Below the pieces are notes generated by a model, which saw only the letters and a list, made by a program, of their open reading frames with translations, was not told where the DNA came from and did not search any database. From positions 4,026,959 to 4,090,958 of the forward strand of contig NZ_LT669941.1 in assembly GCF_900128505.1 (NCBI RefSeq): 64,000 nucleotides of DNA, given 5' to 3'. The position numbers and the translations under genes were made by a program. This stretch comes from Parabacteroides timonensis (GTDB lineage Bacteria; Bacteroidota; Bacteroidia; Bacteroidales; Tannerellaceae). Every line of letters begins with the position of its first letter. Positions within the stretch are counted from its first letter, which is position 1. This document shows, piece by piece, positions 40,960-50,800 of the stretch.

Positions 40960-42660
40960 ATGAAAAATATATTCTACCTGTTATTTCTTTTGATTACGTT
41001 TTTTACAAGTTGTCGAAATGAATCGACTGAACGCCAATTGATAAATGACGCTGAAGCTTTGTTAGAAATAAAACCGGATAGCGCTTATCTGTTGTTGGAT
41101 AGCATAACTATGGCTGATAACTTGAGTGATAAGTTATTAGCCCGCTGGTGTATGTTGTATGGAAAAGCAGCCGATAAAGTGCATGAAGACATGCCGTATG
41201 TATCTCAATTATTACGTGCACGAACCTGGTACGAAAAACATGGAACACCTTATGAACAGGCACAGATCGGTTTATTCTTAGGACGATCATACGTAGAAGA
41301 TAGTGAATATATGAAAGCGATGGATGCTTATGCACAGGCGCTGGATATAGCTGAAAGGGCAAAGGAGTATAATGTGGCTGGGTATATTTGTTCTTATATG
41401 GGGGATTTATATGAATTGAAAGGATTCTTTCAGGAAACTCTTGATAAGTATAACCAATCTGCTGATTATTTTTTGAAAGCCGATAATAAGAGAAGTTATG
41501 CGTTGGCATTGAAGTTTATGGCACAAACATTGGCGTTTGAGGACTCTTGTTCATTGGCATTGGAATATTTATTGAAAGCTGATTCCATTGTTGTTTGTTT
41601 ACAAGATTCGGGTGCTATTTCTGCTATTTCGAATGGACTTGGAAATATATATGGAATATTAGGTGATACGCTTAAGGCAGAAACTTATCTTTTAAAGGCG
41701 TTGGATACAGATTCTTTAGATAGTGCACCAAATTTTTTAGCATTAAGTAGCTTATATATGGATATGGGTAATCTTGATAAAGCTCGTTGGTATTTGAATA
41801 AATCAAGAACAATACCTATAATAAATCAATATACTCCAATTTCATCTTTATATCTTGAACATGAATTAGAGAAAAGATCTAATAATTCGGAACTAGCTTT
41901 ATCTATTTTGGAACAGTATGTAGAAAAAGTTGATTCTATTTATAATTCAACTATTCATTTGGATATATTAGATGCAGAAAAAAGATATAACCATGTAATG
42001 TTATTAAACGAGAATAATCAATTGCGCATAACAAATTTAGTTGACATTATTATTTTGATACTGATTGTTATTATTTGTTTGATTCTATTCATAGTTTATC
42101 AGTATAGAAGTAAATTGAGGAATGATAAACTATATGAGCAGGAAATCAAATTGAAGCAGAATGATATGAAGATATATGAATTATCTTCAGAACTGAACAG
42201 AATGAAAGGTGAATTATCTTTACAAGGCTCGTTGGAACACAATGAGCAGATACTGGATAAATTGAAGAGTAATATTACGGAAATTCAAAATGAATTGATT
42301 CTCTTACGAAGAGAAAAATTACTATCGTCGCCGATTGTAAATAAAATAACGAAACTATCATTGAAAGTAATTCCAGGAAAAGGATCTCCATTGAGTGATA
42401 AAGATTGGGTTAGTTTGAAAAATGTAATAAATCAAATATATACTTCATTTAGTAATTTCATAATTAATAATGATTATGGACTGAGTCCGGCAGAATTGCA
42501 ATATTGTTATTTATCTTTTTTGGAATTAGACATAAGAGCAGAATCTATATTGCTAAATATAAATCCGGAATCTGTAAGTAAACGTAGGTTCCGTGTACGC
42601 CAAAAGTTAGGAAATATAGAAAAAGAATTATCATTATATGAATATTTTGTAAATATTTGA
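40960..42660 (+). CDS. TPR lipoprotein-like membrane protein with C-terminal HTH-like domain
   Basis: About 566 residues from ATG 40960 (MKNIFYLLFLLITFFTSC, a lipoprotein-type signal with Cys18); ATG 40948 is also possible. Residues about 60-330 are tetratricopeptide repeats. A transmembrane helix (about 361-385, IIILILIVIICLILFIVYQY) is followed by a coiled coil (about 390-455) and a C-terminal region (LSPAELQYCYLSFLELDIRAESI ... VSKRRFRVRQKLG) resembling a LuxR-like helix-turn-helix. The layout, outside TPR sensor and inside DNA-binding-like domain, suggests a one-component membrane regulator common in Bacteroidetes. Targets unknown; the palindrome array directly upstream is an obvious candidate. 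Confidence 0.65.
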   Translation: MKNIFYLLFLLITFFTSCRNESTERQLINDAEALLEIKPDSAYLLLDSITMADNLSDKLLARWCMLYGKAADKVHEDMPYVSQLLRARTWYEKHGTPYEQAQIGLFLGRSYVEDSEYMKAMDAYAQALDIAERAKEYNVAGYICSYMGDLYELKGFFQETLDKYNQSADYFLKADNKRSYALALKFMAQTLAFEDSCSLALEYLLKADSIVVCLQDSGAISAISNGLGNIYGILGDTLKAETYLLKALDTDSLDSAPNFLALSSLYMDMGNLDKARWYLNKSRTIPIINQYTPISSLYLEHELEKRSNNSELALSILEQYVEKVDSIYNSTIHLDILDAEKRYNHVMLLNENNQLRITNLVDIIILILIVIICLILFIVYQYRSKLRNDKLYEQEIKLKQNDMKIYELSSELNRMKGELSLQGSLEHNEQILDKLKSNITEIQNELILLRREKLLSSPIVNKITKLSLKVIPGKGSPLSDKDWVSLKNVINQIYTSFSNFIINNDYGLSPAELQYCYLSFLELDIRAESILLNINPESVSKRRFRVRQKLGNIEKELSLYEYFVNI

Positions 42661-42891
42661 TATTTAGCAAATTAGGTTGTTGGTTGTCTATATATGTGTT
42701 TTTAAGTGTTTGATAATCAATAATAGGTAGACTATTGAAGATTGGGGGTTTTTACTGTTTTTTTAATGATTAGCACATACATTTGTTTCAAATACCTATG
42801 TAAGTATGAGAATACATATCTTCTAGTACTTGATGGTGAGAATCAACTTTGTAACTAATTATTTATTTGTTAATCATATAAAAGAGTCAGT
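42661..42891. other. Intergenic region before PorT-like gene
   Basis: 231 bp, AT-rich. A weak stem (CAATAATAG / CTATTG near 42718-42740) followed by two T-runs may terminate the TPR gene. CAACTTTG near 42845 is a one-mismatch -7 element for the next gene. Confidence 0.3.
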
Positions 42892-43590
42892 ATGAATATT
42901 AAATTCTGTATTTTGAGTATGCTCGTTTGCATGAGCGTGGTGAAGATGAGTGCCCAGGTTCGTTTAGGAGCAGAAATTGGTATGAATGTTTCTTCTTTGG
43001 CTATTATAGCTAATGGTCATAATGTGGATGTTGCGGGAGGATTATCTGCCGATTATTTGTTTAATAATGGAATCACGTTACAATCGGGTTTGTATTATTC
43101 GAGTAAGGGTGCTTCCGGGTTGTGGGATGGGTATAATTATTCCTGCGAATTGAGACAGGCCGATATTCATTTGGGCTATATTGAGATTCCTTTAATGGTC
43201 GGTTATCGTATTCCGGTAATGAGTAATGTTTATCTGGTTCCTTCTGTGGGGGCTTATTTTGCTTGTGGAGTAACCGGTTATGGTGAAATTGATATTATTG
43301 TTTCTAATGAACACGGACATGGTCGTATCTCCGACCAATGGAATAACCCATATAAAGATTTTAAAAAGGATTGGCTTGCAGATACAGAGGTAAAAGCTTT
43401 TGATCGGTTTGATTCCGGACTTCGTTTCGGATTGTCGGGAGAAATTTCCCGTTTCGTTATTTCTTTTGCGTATGATCTGGGATTGAAAAAAGTTTGGTCT
43501 GGCTTTGATACACCCAGTTATAAGACTTCAACGCATAAGATGAAAAATAGAACTGCATGCATTTCAGTTGGTTATAAGTTCAATTTATAA
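42892..43590 (+). CDS. PorT-family outer-membrane beta-barrel protein
   Basis: 232 residues with a signal peptide ending near KMSAQ. The body has the eight-strand pattern of the OMP_b-brl_2/PorT-like family: VRLGAEIGMNVSSL, GGLSADYLFNNGITLQSGLYYSSKG, HLGYIEIPLMVGYRIPV, FRFGLSGEISRFVISFAYDLGL, and final CISVGYKFNL. It is a small outer-membrane barrel with no known catalytic role. Spacing of 113 bp to the DUF3943 gene and a -7 element there suggest separate transcription. Confidence 0.78.
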   Translation: MNIKFCILSMLVCMSVVKMSAQVRLGAEIGMNVSSLAIIANGHNVDVAGGLSADYLFNNGITLQSGLYYSSKGASGLWDGYNYSCELRQADIHLGYIEIPLMVGYRIPVMSNVYLVPSVGAYFACGVTGYGEIDIIVSNEHGHGRISDQWNNPYKDFKKDWLADTEVKAFDRFDSGLRFGLSGEISRFVISFAYDLGLKKVWSGFDTPSYKTSTHKMKNRTACISVGYKFNL

Positions 43591-43691
43591 GAATAGATGG
43601 TGAGGCTACTGCGGTAACTTCAACCATTCGTCTATATTCCGACATCTTTGGTAACTTTTTAACATGAGGGAATCAGAACTATTTATTCCAT

Positions 43692-43699
43692 TATCTTTG
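43692..43699 (+). promoter_or_regulatory. -7 element abutting the DUF3943 start codon
   Basis: TATCTTTG, exact TAnnTTTG, ends 4 bp before ATG 43704. The expected start coincides with the ATG, so the transcript would be leaderless, or the match is fortuitous. Confidence 0.35.
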
Positions 43700-43703
43700 G
43701 ATT

Positions 43704-45185
43704 ATGAAAAAGTTTGTGATAGGTTTTCTTTTGTGCTTATTATCAGTAAGTTCTGTTCATTCCCAACTCGCTATCAGGCGCCGGTTGGCTGTGCCTAAAG
43801 CGCCTGATTCCCATGATCTTTCTTACTATTCAAAAAATAAAGGATTTCAGGCGGGAGCCACTGTTTTCGGTATTAATATGGGAGTGTGGATTTTTGACCG
43901 GTATATCCAGAAAGGGGATTTTGCTTATATCAATGGTCATACGATCAAAGAAAACTTTAAACATGGTTTTATCTGGGATAATGACCAGATGGGGACGAAT
44001 ATGTTCCTGCATCCTTATCATGGTAGTTTATATTATAATGCCGGCCGGTCGAATGGATACAATTACTGGCAGTCGGGATTATATGCTTTTGCCGGTAGTT
44101 TTATGTGGGAAATGTTTATGGAGTGTGAGTATCCGTCTACCAATGATATCATCGCAACACCGATAGGAGGTATGGCATTAGGAGAGGTCTTTTACAGGGC
44201 TTCTGACCTGATATTAGATGACCGGAAGACGGGAACGAATCGTTTTGGTCTTGAATTTGCATCCTTCCTTGTTTCACCGGTACGTGGGTTGACCCGTATA
44301 ATAAACGGGGATGCCTGGCGTAAGAGAACGACTTCAGGAAAACAGTTTGGAGTACCTGAAATAAGCGTAGAGGTGTCTATGGGAATACGGGCCCTTGAAC
44401 TGGAAGATGAGATATTCGATAAAGGTGTCGGATTTGCTTCGGAAATCAATATAGAATATGGTGACCGTTTCGATGCGGAAAAAAGAAAACCTTATGATTA
44501 CTTCTCTGTAAAAGCAAATCTGAATATACAAGCGTCACAACCGGTATTGGGACAATTGAATATTATCGGCCGTCTGGCTGGTAAAGAATTGATAGATAAT
44601 AAAAAGCATTATCTGAGCCTGGGGCTTTATCAACATTTCGATTATTATGATTCGGATACTATTTCGGATATATCGGCTAAAACGCCTTATAAATTTTGTA
44701 CACCGGCATCGTTCGGTGGTGGCTTGATTTATAAAAATAAAAGGTTCAAACGATGGGATATCGATATCTATGGTCATCTGAATGCCATTCTTTTGGGAGG
44801 GGCACTCAGTGATTATTATCGGGTGGATGAACGCAATTATAATCTGGCCAGCGGATACAGTACGAAAGTAGGTTTTAATTTCATTTTCAAGAAAGATAAA
44901 TTTTCAGCATCAACTACTTACGAAGTTTATCATATGTTTACCTGGAAAGGGTATCCGGAAGACATCGACTGGAATGATTTTAATTCGAAAACTCTGGATG
45001 CACAAGGCGACCGTTCGAAAGCGATATTGCATGCAATCGGTTTGCGTATGGATGTAAAACTGAAAAAGAGGTTGTATTTGACCGGTTCTTTTATGAATTA
45101 TACAAGGGATACGAATTATAAACATTTTGATGATGTCTTCTCCAGTACTTTGGAAGGCAGGCTCATGCTGACATATAAATTATAA
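43704..45185 (+). CDS. DUF3943 domain protein, outer-membrane associated
   Basis: 493 residues with signal peptide MKKFVIGFLLCLLSVSSVHS. The DUF3943 region (about 70-190; FKHGFIWDNDQMGTNMFLHPYHGSLYYNAGRSNGYNYWQS) has conserved His and aromatic residues. The C-terminal part shows regular amphipathic strands and ends GRLMLTYKL, so it is probably a barrel. Function is unknown. Convergent with the channel gene 11 bp downstream. Confidence 0.82.
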   Translation: MKKFVIGFLLCLLSVSSVHSQLAIRRRLAVPKAPDSHDLSYYSKNKGFQAGATVFGINMGVWIFDRYIQKGDFAYINGHTIKENFKHGFIWDNDQMGTNMFLHPYHGSLYYNAGRSNGYNYWQSGLYAFAGSFMWEMFMECEYPSTNDIIATPIGGMALGEVFYRASDLILDDRKTGTNRFGLEFASFLVSPVRGLTRIINGDAWRKRTTSGKQFGVPEISVEVSMGIRALELEDEIFDKGVGFASEINIEYGDRFDAEKRKPYDYFSVKANLNIQASQPVLGQLNIIGRLAGKELIDNKKHYLSLGLYQHFDYYDSDTISDISAKTPYKFCTPASFGGGLIYKNKRFKRWDIDIYGHLNAILLGGALSDYYRVDERNYNLASGYSTKVGFNFIFKKDKFSASTTYEVYHMFTWKGYPEDIDWNDFNSKTLDAQGDRSKAILHAIGLRMDVKLKKRLYLTGSFMNYTRDTNYKHFDDVFSSTLEGRLMLTYKL

Positions 45186-45196
45186 GTATTGGAACG

Positions 45197-45979
45197 TTAT
45201 GTCTGTTTGGGAGATGAAATATCTTTATTTGTTGTTTCGGACGAAGCGGCAATCTTATCCTGGGCGACTTGTTCCTTATTATAATATTCTTCTCTTTTTT
45301 TATTGGCGTTCTGCACCAGACTGGTCACGTAGACGGTAAAGATCGGGAACATCATCATCCCCAGTGCAGCTAGCAGTACCGATAATATCCGTCCCGTAGG
45401 CGTAACGGCATAAATATTCGAACCTACCGTCGTTACATCCATGAAAGCCCACCAGAGTGCATCATCATAACCGGTTACCTGTGGATTTACCTTATGTTCG
45501 ATGACAAAGAATATCAGACTGGAAAAATAAACCGTAGCCAGCAACATTGTCAGATAAGATACGAACAATCCTGAAGCCTTGTTGGAAGATAACCATCCTA
45601 CCACTATTGCCAGGGCGTAACCACTACGTGCCAATGGGATAAAACGTAGGAAATAGGTGATCTCCGGTGAAAATTCAATCCCATAATAATTGATAATATT
45701 TAGATAAGGAATGGATACGATCAGGAAAATCAGGTGGGTTTGCAGATAATATAATTTACGTTTTGATAAGAAAAACTCCAAAACAAAGTCGGCAATGAAG
45801 AACATGCAGATCCAGAACTGTATCTTCAAATACGATCCCTGTGTCATGAAAGGGATATTCTTGAATGTATCGATTGAAATTACAACAATAAGGAACAGCG
45901 AAAGTAGCAAAATGATAACGTGCAATACTCCGTATATTCCTCTTTTCTCATAAATAATATCATTAAAAGCTGACTTCAT
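45197..45979 (-). CDS. Potassium-channel-like ion transporter with altered filter
   Basis: 260 residues with six membrane segments, the S1-S4 plus pore arrangement of voltage-gated-like channels. The pore loop reads ALWWAFMDVTTVGSNIYAVTPTGR: TTVGSN stands where canonical potassium channels have T-V-G-Y-G, so selectivity is uncertain. The S4-like helix (FLRFIPLARSGYAL) has few arginines. In Bacteroides a similar channel neighbours glutaminase, gadB and the glutamate/GABA antiporter of the acid-resistance locus; here only the antiporter is beside it, divergently transcribed. Confidence 0.78.
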   Translation of the reverse strand: MKSAFNDIIYEKRGIYGVLHVIILLLSLFLIVVISIDTFKNIPFMTQGSYLKIQFWICMFFIADFVLEFFLSKRKLYYLQTHLIFLIVSIPYLNIINYYGIEFSPEITYFLRFIPLARSGYALAIVVGWLSSNKASGLFVSYLTMLLATVYFSSLIFFVIEHKVNPQVTGYDDALWWAFMDVTTVGSNIYAVTPTGRILSVLLAALGMMMFPIFTVYVTSLVQNANKKREEYYNKEQVAQDKIAASSETTNKDISSPKQT

Positions 45980-46179
45980 TACGTTTAATCTTTAGGCGTT
46001 TAAATAGAAATATTTTAGGGTATCTAACATTGAAAACCCTGATTTTGTTTTTAACACTATTCTGTTAATTAACCTAGTTTGACACCTTGTTGACAAACTA
46101 ACACAATACCGATTTGTTTTACTGTCATATTTAAAGCGAAACTAAACAATACAAAATTCACATTTAAACAGTAAAATTC
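45980..46179. promoter_or_regulatory. Divergent regulatory region between channel and antiporter genes
   Basis: 200 bp containing the inverted repeat TAGTTTG (46075-46081) / CAAACTA (46094-46100) with a 12-bp spacer. No exact -7 element; the repeat may be an operator shared by both genes. Confidence 0.35.
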
Positions 46180-47724
46180 ATGGCAAATGTAGGAAAAGCA
46201 GTAAAACTTGGAGTTTTTACTCTTGCGATTATGAATGTTACGGCGGTAGTATCTCTCCGCGGACTACCAGCCGAGGCTGTATACGGATTAAGTTCAGCCT
46301 TTTATTATCTATTTGCGGCAATTGTCTTTTTGATCCCGACGTCGCTGGTGGCAGCTGAGTTAGCAGCCATGTTCCAGGATAAGCAGGGTGGAGTTTTCAG
46401 ATGGGTAGGAGAGGCCTACGGTAAGAAATGGGGATTCCTCGCCATCTGGGTACAATGGATTGAAAGTACGATCTGGTATCCCACTGTGTTAACCTTCGGT
46501 GCAGTATCCATTGCTTTTATAGGAATGAATGATGCGCATGACATGACACTGGCTTCAAATAAAATGTACACATTAGCTGTTGTATTGATCATTTACTGGC
46601 TGGCTACCTTTATTTCATTGAAAGGGTTGAGCTGGGTAGGTAAAGTTGCTAAAGTAGGCGGTATTGTCGGTACGATCCTTCCGGCTGCTCTGTTGATCAT
46701 TCTCGGAATCGTTTACCTGTCGATGGGTGGTCATTCGAATATGGACTTCCATGGTAATTTCTTCCCTGACTTTTCTAAGTTCGATAACCTGGTTCTTGCA
46801 TCCAGTATCTTCCTGTTTTATGCAGGTATGGAAATGGGTGGTATCCACGTAAAAGATGTTGAAAATCCTTCTAAGAACTATCCGAAAGCTGTGTTTATCG
46901 GTGCGTTGATCACAGTTCTTATTTTCGTGTTGGGAACTTTCTCACTGGGCGTTATCATTCCTCAGAAAGATATTAACCTGACACAAAGTCTATTGGTTGG
47001 TTTTGATAACTATTTCAAATTCATCCATGCTTCCTGGTTGTCTCCTATTATTGCTATTGCCCTGGCATTCGGTGTACTGGCAGGTGTATTAACATGGGTT
47101 GCCGGTCCGTCAAAAGGTATCTTTACAGTTGGTAAGGCTGGTTATCTGCCTCCTTTCTTCCAGAAAACAAATAAGATCGGTGTTCAGAAAAATATTCTGT
47201 TGGTACAGGGATGTGCTGTTACTTTATTGAGCTTACTGTTCGTTGTAATGCCTTCAGTACAAAGTTTTTATCAGATCTTATCACAGTTAACAGTGATCCT
47301 TTATCTGGTTATGTACCTATTGATGTTCTCCGGTGCAATCGCATTACGTTACCGGATGAAAAAAGCCAATCGTCCGTTCCGTATCGGTAAACATGGTAAC
47401 GGTCTGATGTGGTTTATCGGTGGCCTTGGTTTCTGTGGTTCATTACTGGCCTTTATATTAAGCTTTATTCCGCCGAGTCAGATTTCTGTCGGTAGTAATA
47501 CTGTTTGGTTTGCCGTATTGATTATCGGTGCTATTGTTGTAGTGGCCGCCCCGTTTATTATCTATGCTTCCAAAAAAGCATCGTGGGTCGATCCGAATGC
47601 GCAGTTCGAACCCTTCCATTGGGAAGAAGCAAAAGTACAGGCTCCTGTTGCCGGTGTTACAACTCAGACTGCCAATACAAATAATACAACTAATACAACA
47701 ACAACGACAAATACACAAGCTTAG
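46180..47724 (+). CDS. APC-family amino-acid antiporter, GadC-like
   Basis: 514 residues with twelve helices. MANVGKAVKLGVFTLAIMNVTAVVSLRGLP and QDKQGGVFRWVGEAYGKKWG are typical of the glutamate:GABA antiporter group (GadC and relatives), which exchanges external glutamate for internal GABA and exports protons in acid. The C-terminal tail is low-complexity (TANTNNTTNTTTTTNTQA); in E. coli GadC the C-terminal plug closes the channel at neutral pH, and here it is unlike that plug. No gadB lies within the window, so the true exchanged pair is uncertain. Confidence 0.82.
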   Translation: MANVGKAVKLGVFTLAIMNVTAVVSLRGLPAEAVYGLSSAFYYLFAAIVFLIPTSLVAAELAAMFQDKQGGVFRWVGEAYGKKWGFLAIWVQWIESTIWYPTVLTFGAVSIAFIGMNDAHDMTLASNKMYTLAVVLIIYWLATFISLKGLSWVGKVAKVGGIVGTILPAALLIILGIVYLSMGGHSNMDFHGNFFPDFSKFDNLVLASSIFLFYAGMEMGGIHVKDVENPSKNYPKAVFIGALITVLIFVLGTFSLGVIIPQKDINLTQSLLVGFDNYFKFIHASWLSPIIAIALAFGVLAGVLTWVAGPSKGIFTVGKAGYLPPFFQKTNKIGVQKNILLVQGCAVTLLSLLFVVMPSVQSFYQILSQLTVILYLVMYLLMFSGAIALRYRMKKANRPFRIGKHGNGLMWFIGGLGFCGSLLAFILSFIPPSQISVGSNTVWFAVLIIGAIVVVAAPFIIYASKKASWVDPNAQFEPFHWEEAKVQAPVAGVTTQTANTNNTTNTTTTTNTQA

Positions 47725-47758
47725 CCAATACCTCTGTAATTTCTATTTTACATACAAA

Positions 47759-47796
47759 AACAAGGGACGGAATCTTTATGATTTCTGTCCCTTGTT
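47759..47796. terminator. Bidirectional terminator between antiporter and GH106-like gene
   Basis: AACAAGGGAC (47759-47768) pairs perfectly with GTCCCTTGTT (47787-47796), flanked by A-rich and T-rich tracts between convergent genes. Confidence 0.75.
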
Positions 47797-47801
47797 CGTG
47801 T

Positions 47802-50800
47802 TTATCTGTTTTCTGTAATCTCTATCGATACGGTTCCTAAGAGTCCGGCAGTCGTTTTTCCCCGGTATTGTGTCGGAACGGAGAGATAGTAGTTGGCAGC
47901 CGTGTTATGTATCAATACTTCAATCTTATTATTACCGGCTTTAACATGATCAGTAATGTCAAATAGCCAGGGTGCAGTCAGTTTCAGGCCTGCTTTTTTG
48001 CCGTTTATCCATACTTCTGCAGTAGAAATGACTTTGCCGAGGTTCAGATGAACTCTCTGGTTATTTGCTATATCTTGCAGTTGGATATTCTTACGATACC
48101 AGGCACCTCCTGAATAGGTCGAGATTCCTTCTATCTGTGACCAGTCGCCGGCTGCAATCAAGCCTTCCCCACATATCTGTCTGATCGGACCATCAATAGC
48201 CGCTCCACCGGTATTACCCCATTCTTCTTCTATACGGATGGCTACTGTGGATACCCGTTTGTTCGGGTTAGGGATCGTGGCCTCATAGGTTATGCAACCG
48301 TCCGCGCGTTTTCCTTTAATATCCAGCAGACAGGCTTTTCCGTCTACCCATACTTCTGGTTTTCCGAAAGCGGAAAATACGAATTTCTCGAGTCCCGGAG
48401 CCGATTTGAAACGGTATTGCCCGTAGGTTGTTTCCTGTGTCTGTCTGATATCGAACGGGAGTATCGAACGATCTCCTCTGAAATTGGTAGCCAATGGTTT
48501 TTCGGCTGTTGCTTCTTTGAGTATACGCGGGGTGTCGCCTTGTTTTCGGATGACGCACCAGGTTACACCGAAAGTATCGTAATGCAGTACGATTTCGTTG
48601 AGACCTTCTTTCAATAAGATACTTCCCGATAAGTCCTCGGTCTGCTTTCCATTGATATAAACGGCTGCCGGCTTCAGTTCTCCGAGTGAGAGTTGGTAGG
48701 TTCCTGCTTCCGGAGCCAGTACATTCGAATAGAGATAATAGTTTTTATTACCGCTTGGGTCTTCTACTCGTAGTGTTTCTCTGAATTCCTGTTTGAATTC
48801 GCCTAACCTGATGAATTCATCGTGTACGGTTGCTTTCAGTCCGTGCCATCCTTGATGGCCGTAATCGTTTTCTACTCCCCAGCGCCAGGAGAATTCGTAC
48901 GGCTTCCAGCGGTATTCTTTATTACTGTCTATGATACCTTCGGATTTTCCTGGGAGATTGCTGAAAATCAGTTCTTCTGTCAATTCTGGAGTGGCTTCCA
49001 GCAGCATAAAGCGGGGAGCGAATGTGAAAGTCTTGGATGTCCAGTCATCATCGTTGAAGGAAGGAGATTGCCACCCGTCTGTAGCATTGGAGCTTTGGTT
49101 GTAGCGCGCTTTGTAAATATAAGCTCCCAGTATTTCTTTGGTAGCAGGCCAGTGGAAATCACCGAATTGGTTATCCAGGCTCGGTTTGAGTTCGAATTCC
49201 CATTCACCATCTAGTACGATTGTCTCTGTTATTTTGTGTTCCACAGGGATTGAGATCGTGGCTTTCCGGGCTGGATCGAATACGAAGATATGCATATCCT
49301 GCTTATCGAGTGGCATACGGATACAGGTTCCTTCGTTGGTAACGGATGATGCGGATATTTCCCGGGAAGTTCCGGTCCATGGATCCCATAGTTCTATCCC
49401 GCCTGTTGCGCGGAAGAAGCATTCTGTATCTTTAGGTACATTATATACGGCGTAGAGATCTTTACCTGCTATTTTCCGGTGCATGATATAAGTTTCATCC
49501 TGTTTATCCTGCCCGGAAGTGATGCGGAAGTCGCGGGTAAGATGTGAGTCAAGAATATGGAGGATCTCTTTGTTGCTTGTGGCGATAAATGCGTTATTGC
49601 CGGATGTTTTGAATAGTTTGTCGAGTAATGTGTTTACACGGGTATCATTTAATCCTTTCTTCTCTGTTGCTTCGGGTAAATCGCCGAGGTTGATGACAAT
49701 GCCTCCGCTTTGTTTGAATTTCAGTGCTTTTTCCAGGGAAGAGTGACGAATGGCTTTCATGGAAGGGATAATGAGTACTTTGAATTCTTCTCCTGAAATA
49801 TGAAGTTTACCGTTTTTTACGGTTGCCTTATCCAACGATTGGTAATCCATGAAGTCGAAATCGATACCTTTCTTATAAAGAAAATCTCCCAGGCTGAAAG
49901 CTTTTTCCACAGCATCGTTACCGTATCCGGCTACTACCGGTTCTACGGGATAGAGAATTGCTATATCGGCCCGGTGATATCCTTGTGAGAGAACATAACT
50001 CAGACGTTCGGAACATTCGAGTAGGGGCCCCATTTGTTCCCAATAAGGCATGTGGGTATGATTACACGGAGGTGCCCATTCCCACCAGCCTCCTACCGTA
50101 CTGTAAAAGAAACCATGCAGGCTGAGCAGGTTCTGACCCATGGCAAAATTAGCAAAGATCGCGTCGGTAACATGAGCTGTGTTGCTATCCCATTTACTAC
50201 TGTGAAAACCTTCCAGCCATACTCTCGGACGTTCGTAAAGATGTGCGATGGAAGAGGCTACTTTATTTTTTATAATGTCTTTCGAGAAATTGGGCTGATC
50301 GCAACCCGGTGCCTGGTTCCATCGCTGGGTACGGAAGTAATCGCCGAATTCACTGACATCTCTTCCGCGTCCGCCATGGTCGCAGCCGTAAATGAGGTTA
50401 CGATCTTCGTGCCATTGGTATACGGGGATGAAGAAGTTCTCTTCGCTGAGCGATACCATGACGTCATTATAATCCAGACGGATTTTAGGAGTGATTGAAC
50501 CTATATGGGTGAACAGGGCGGCGAGGTAGGGGACGATATCGTATCCTTTCCGTTTCTTGAATTCATCTCTGAAGATTGAATTCCAGATGCAGCCGTGCAG
50601 GTTGAAGTTTAGCTCATCAGAAAAAAAGAAGTTGAGTCCTCCTTTGGATTGTTCCGGGAAACGGTCTTCGAACCGTTGGAAGAAATGTTTGACATAACTT
50701 TTGCCCGAAAGGGGATGCATCGGGTCGAGTGACGGTTTCTTTGCGGCACTGTATACCTGCGTTACGATCCATTTACCTTCCGGTGATTGCCATTGTATTT

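Noticed and set aside
45980..46179. TAGTTTG/CAAACTA as divergent -7 elements
   Set aside because: They lack one base of TAnnTTTG spacing; kept only as a possible operator.
48822..50498. Several 100-150-codon frames opposite the GH106-like gene
   Set aside because: Antisense shadows of a long conserved coding sequence, without promoters or recognisable domains.
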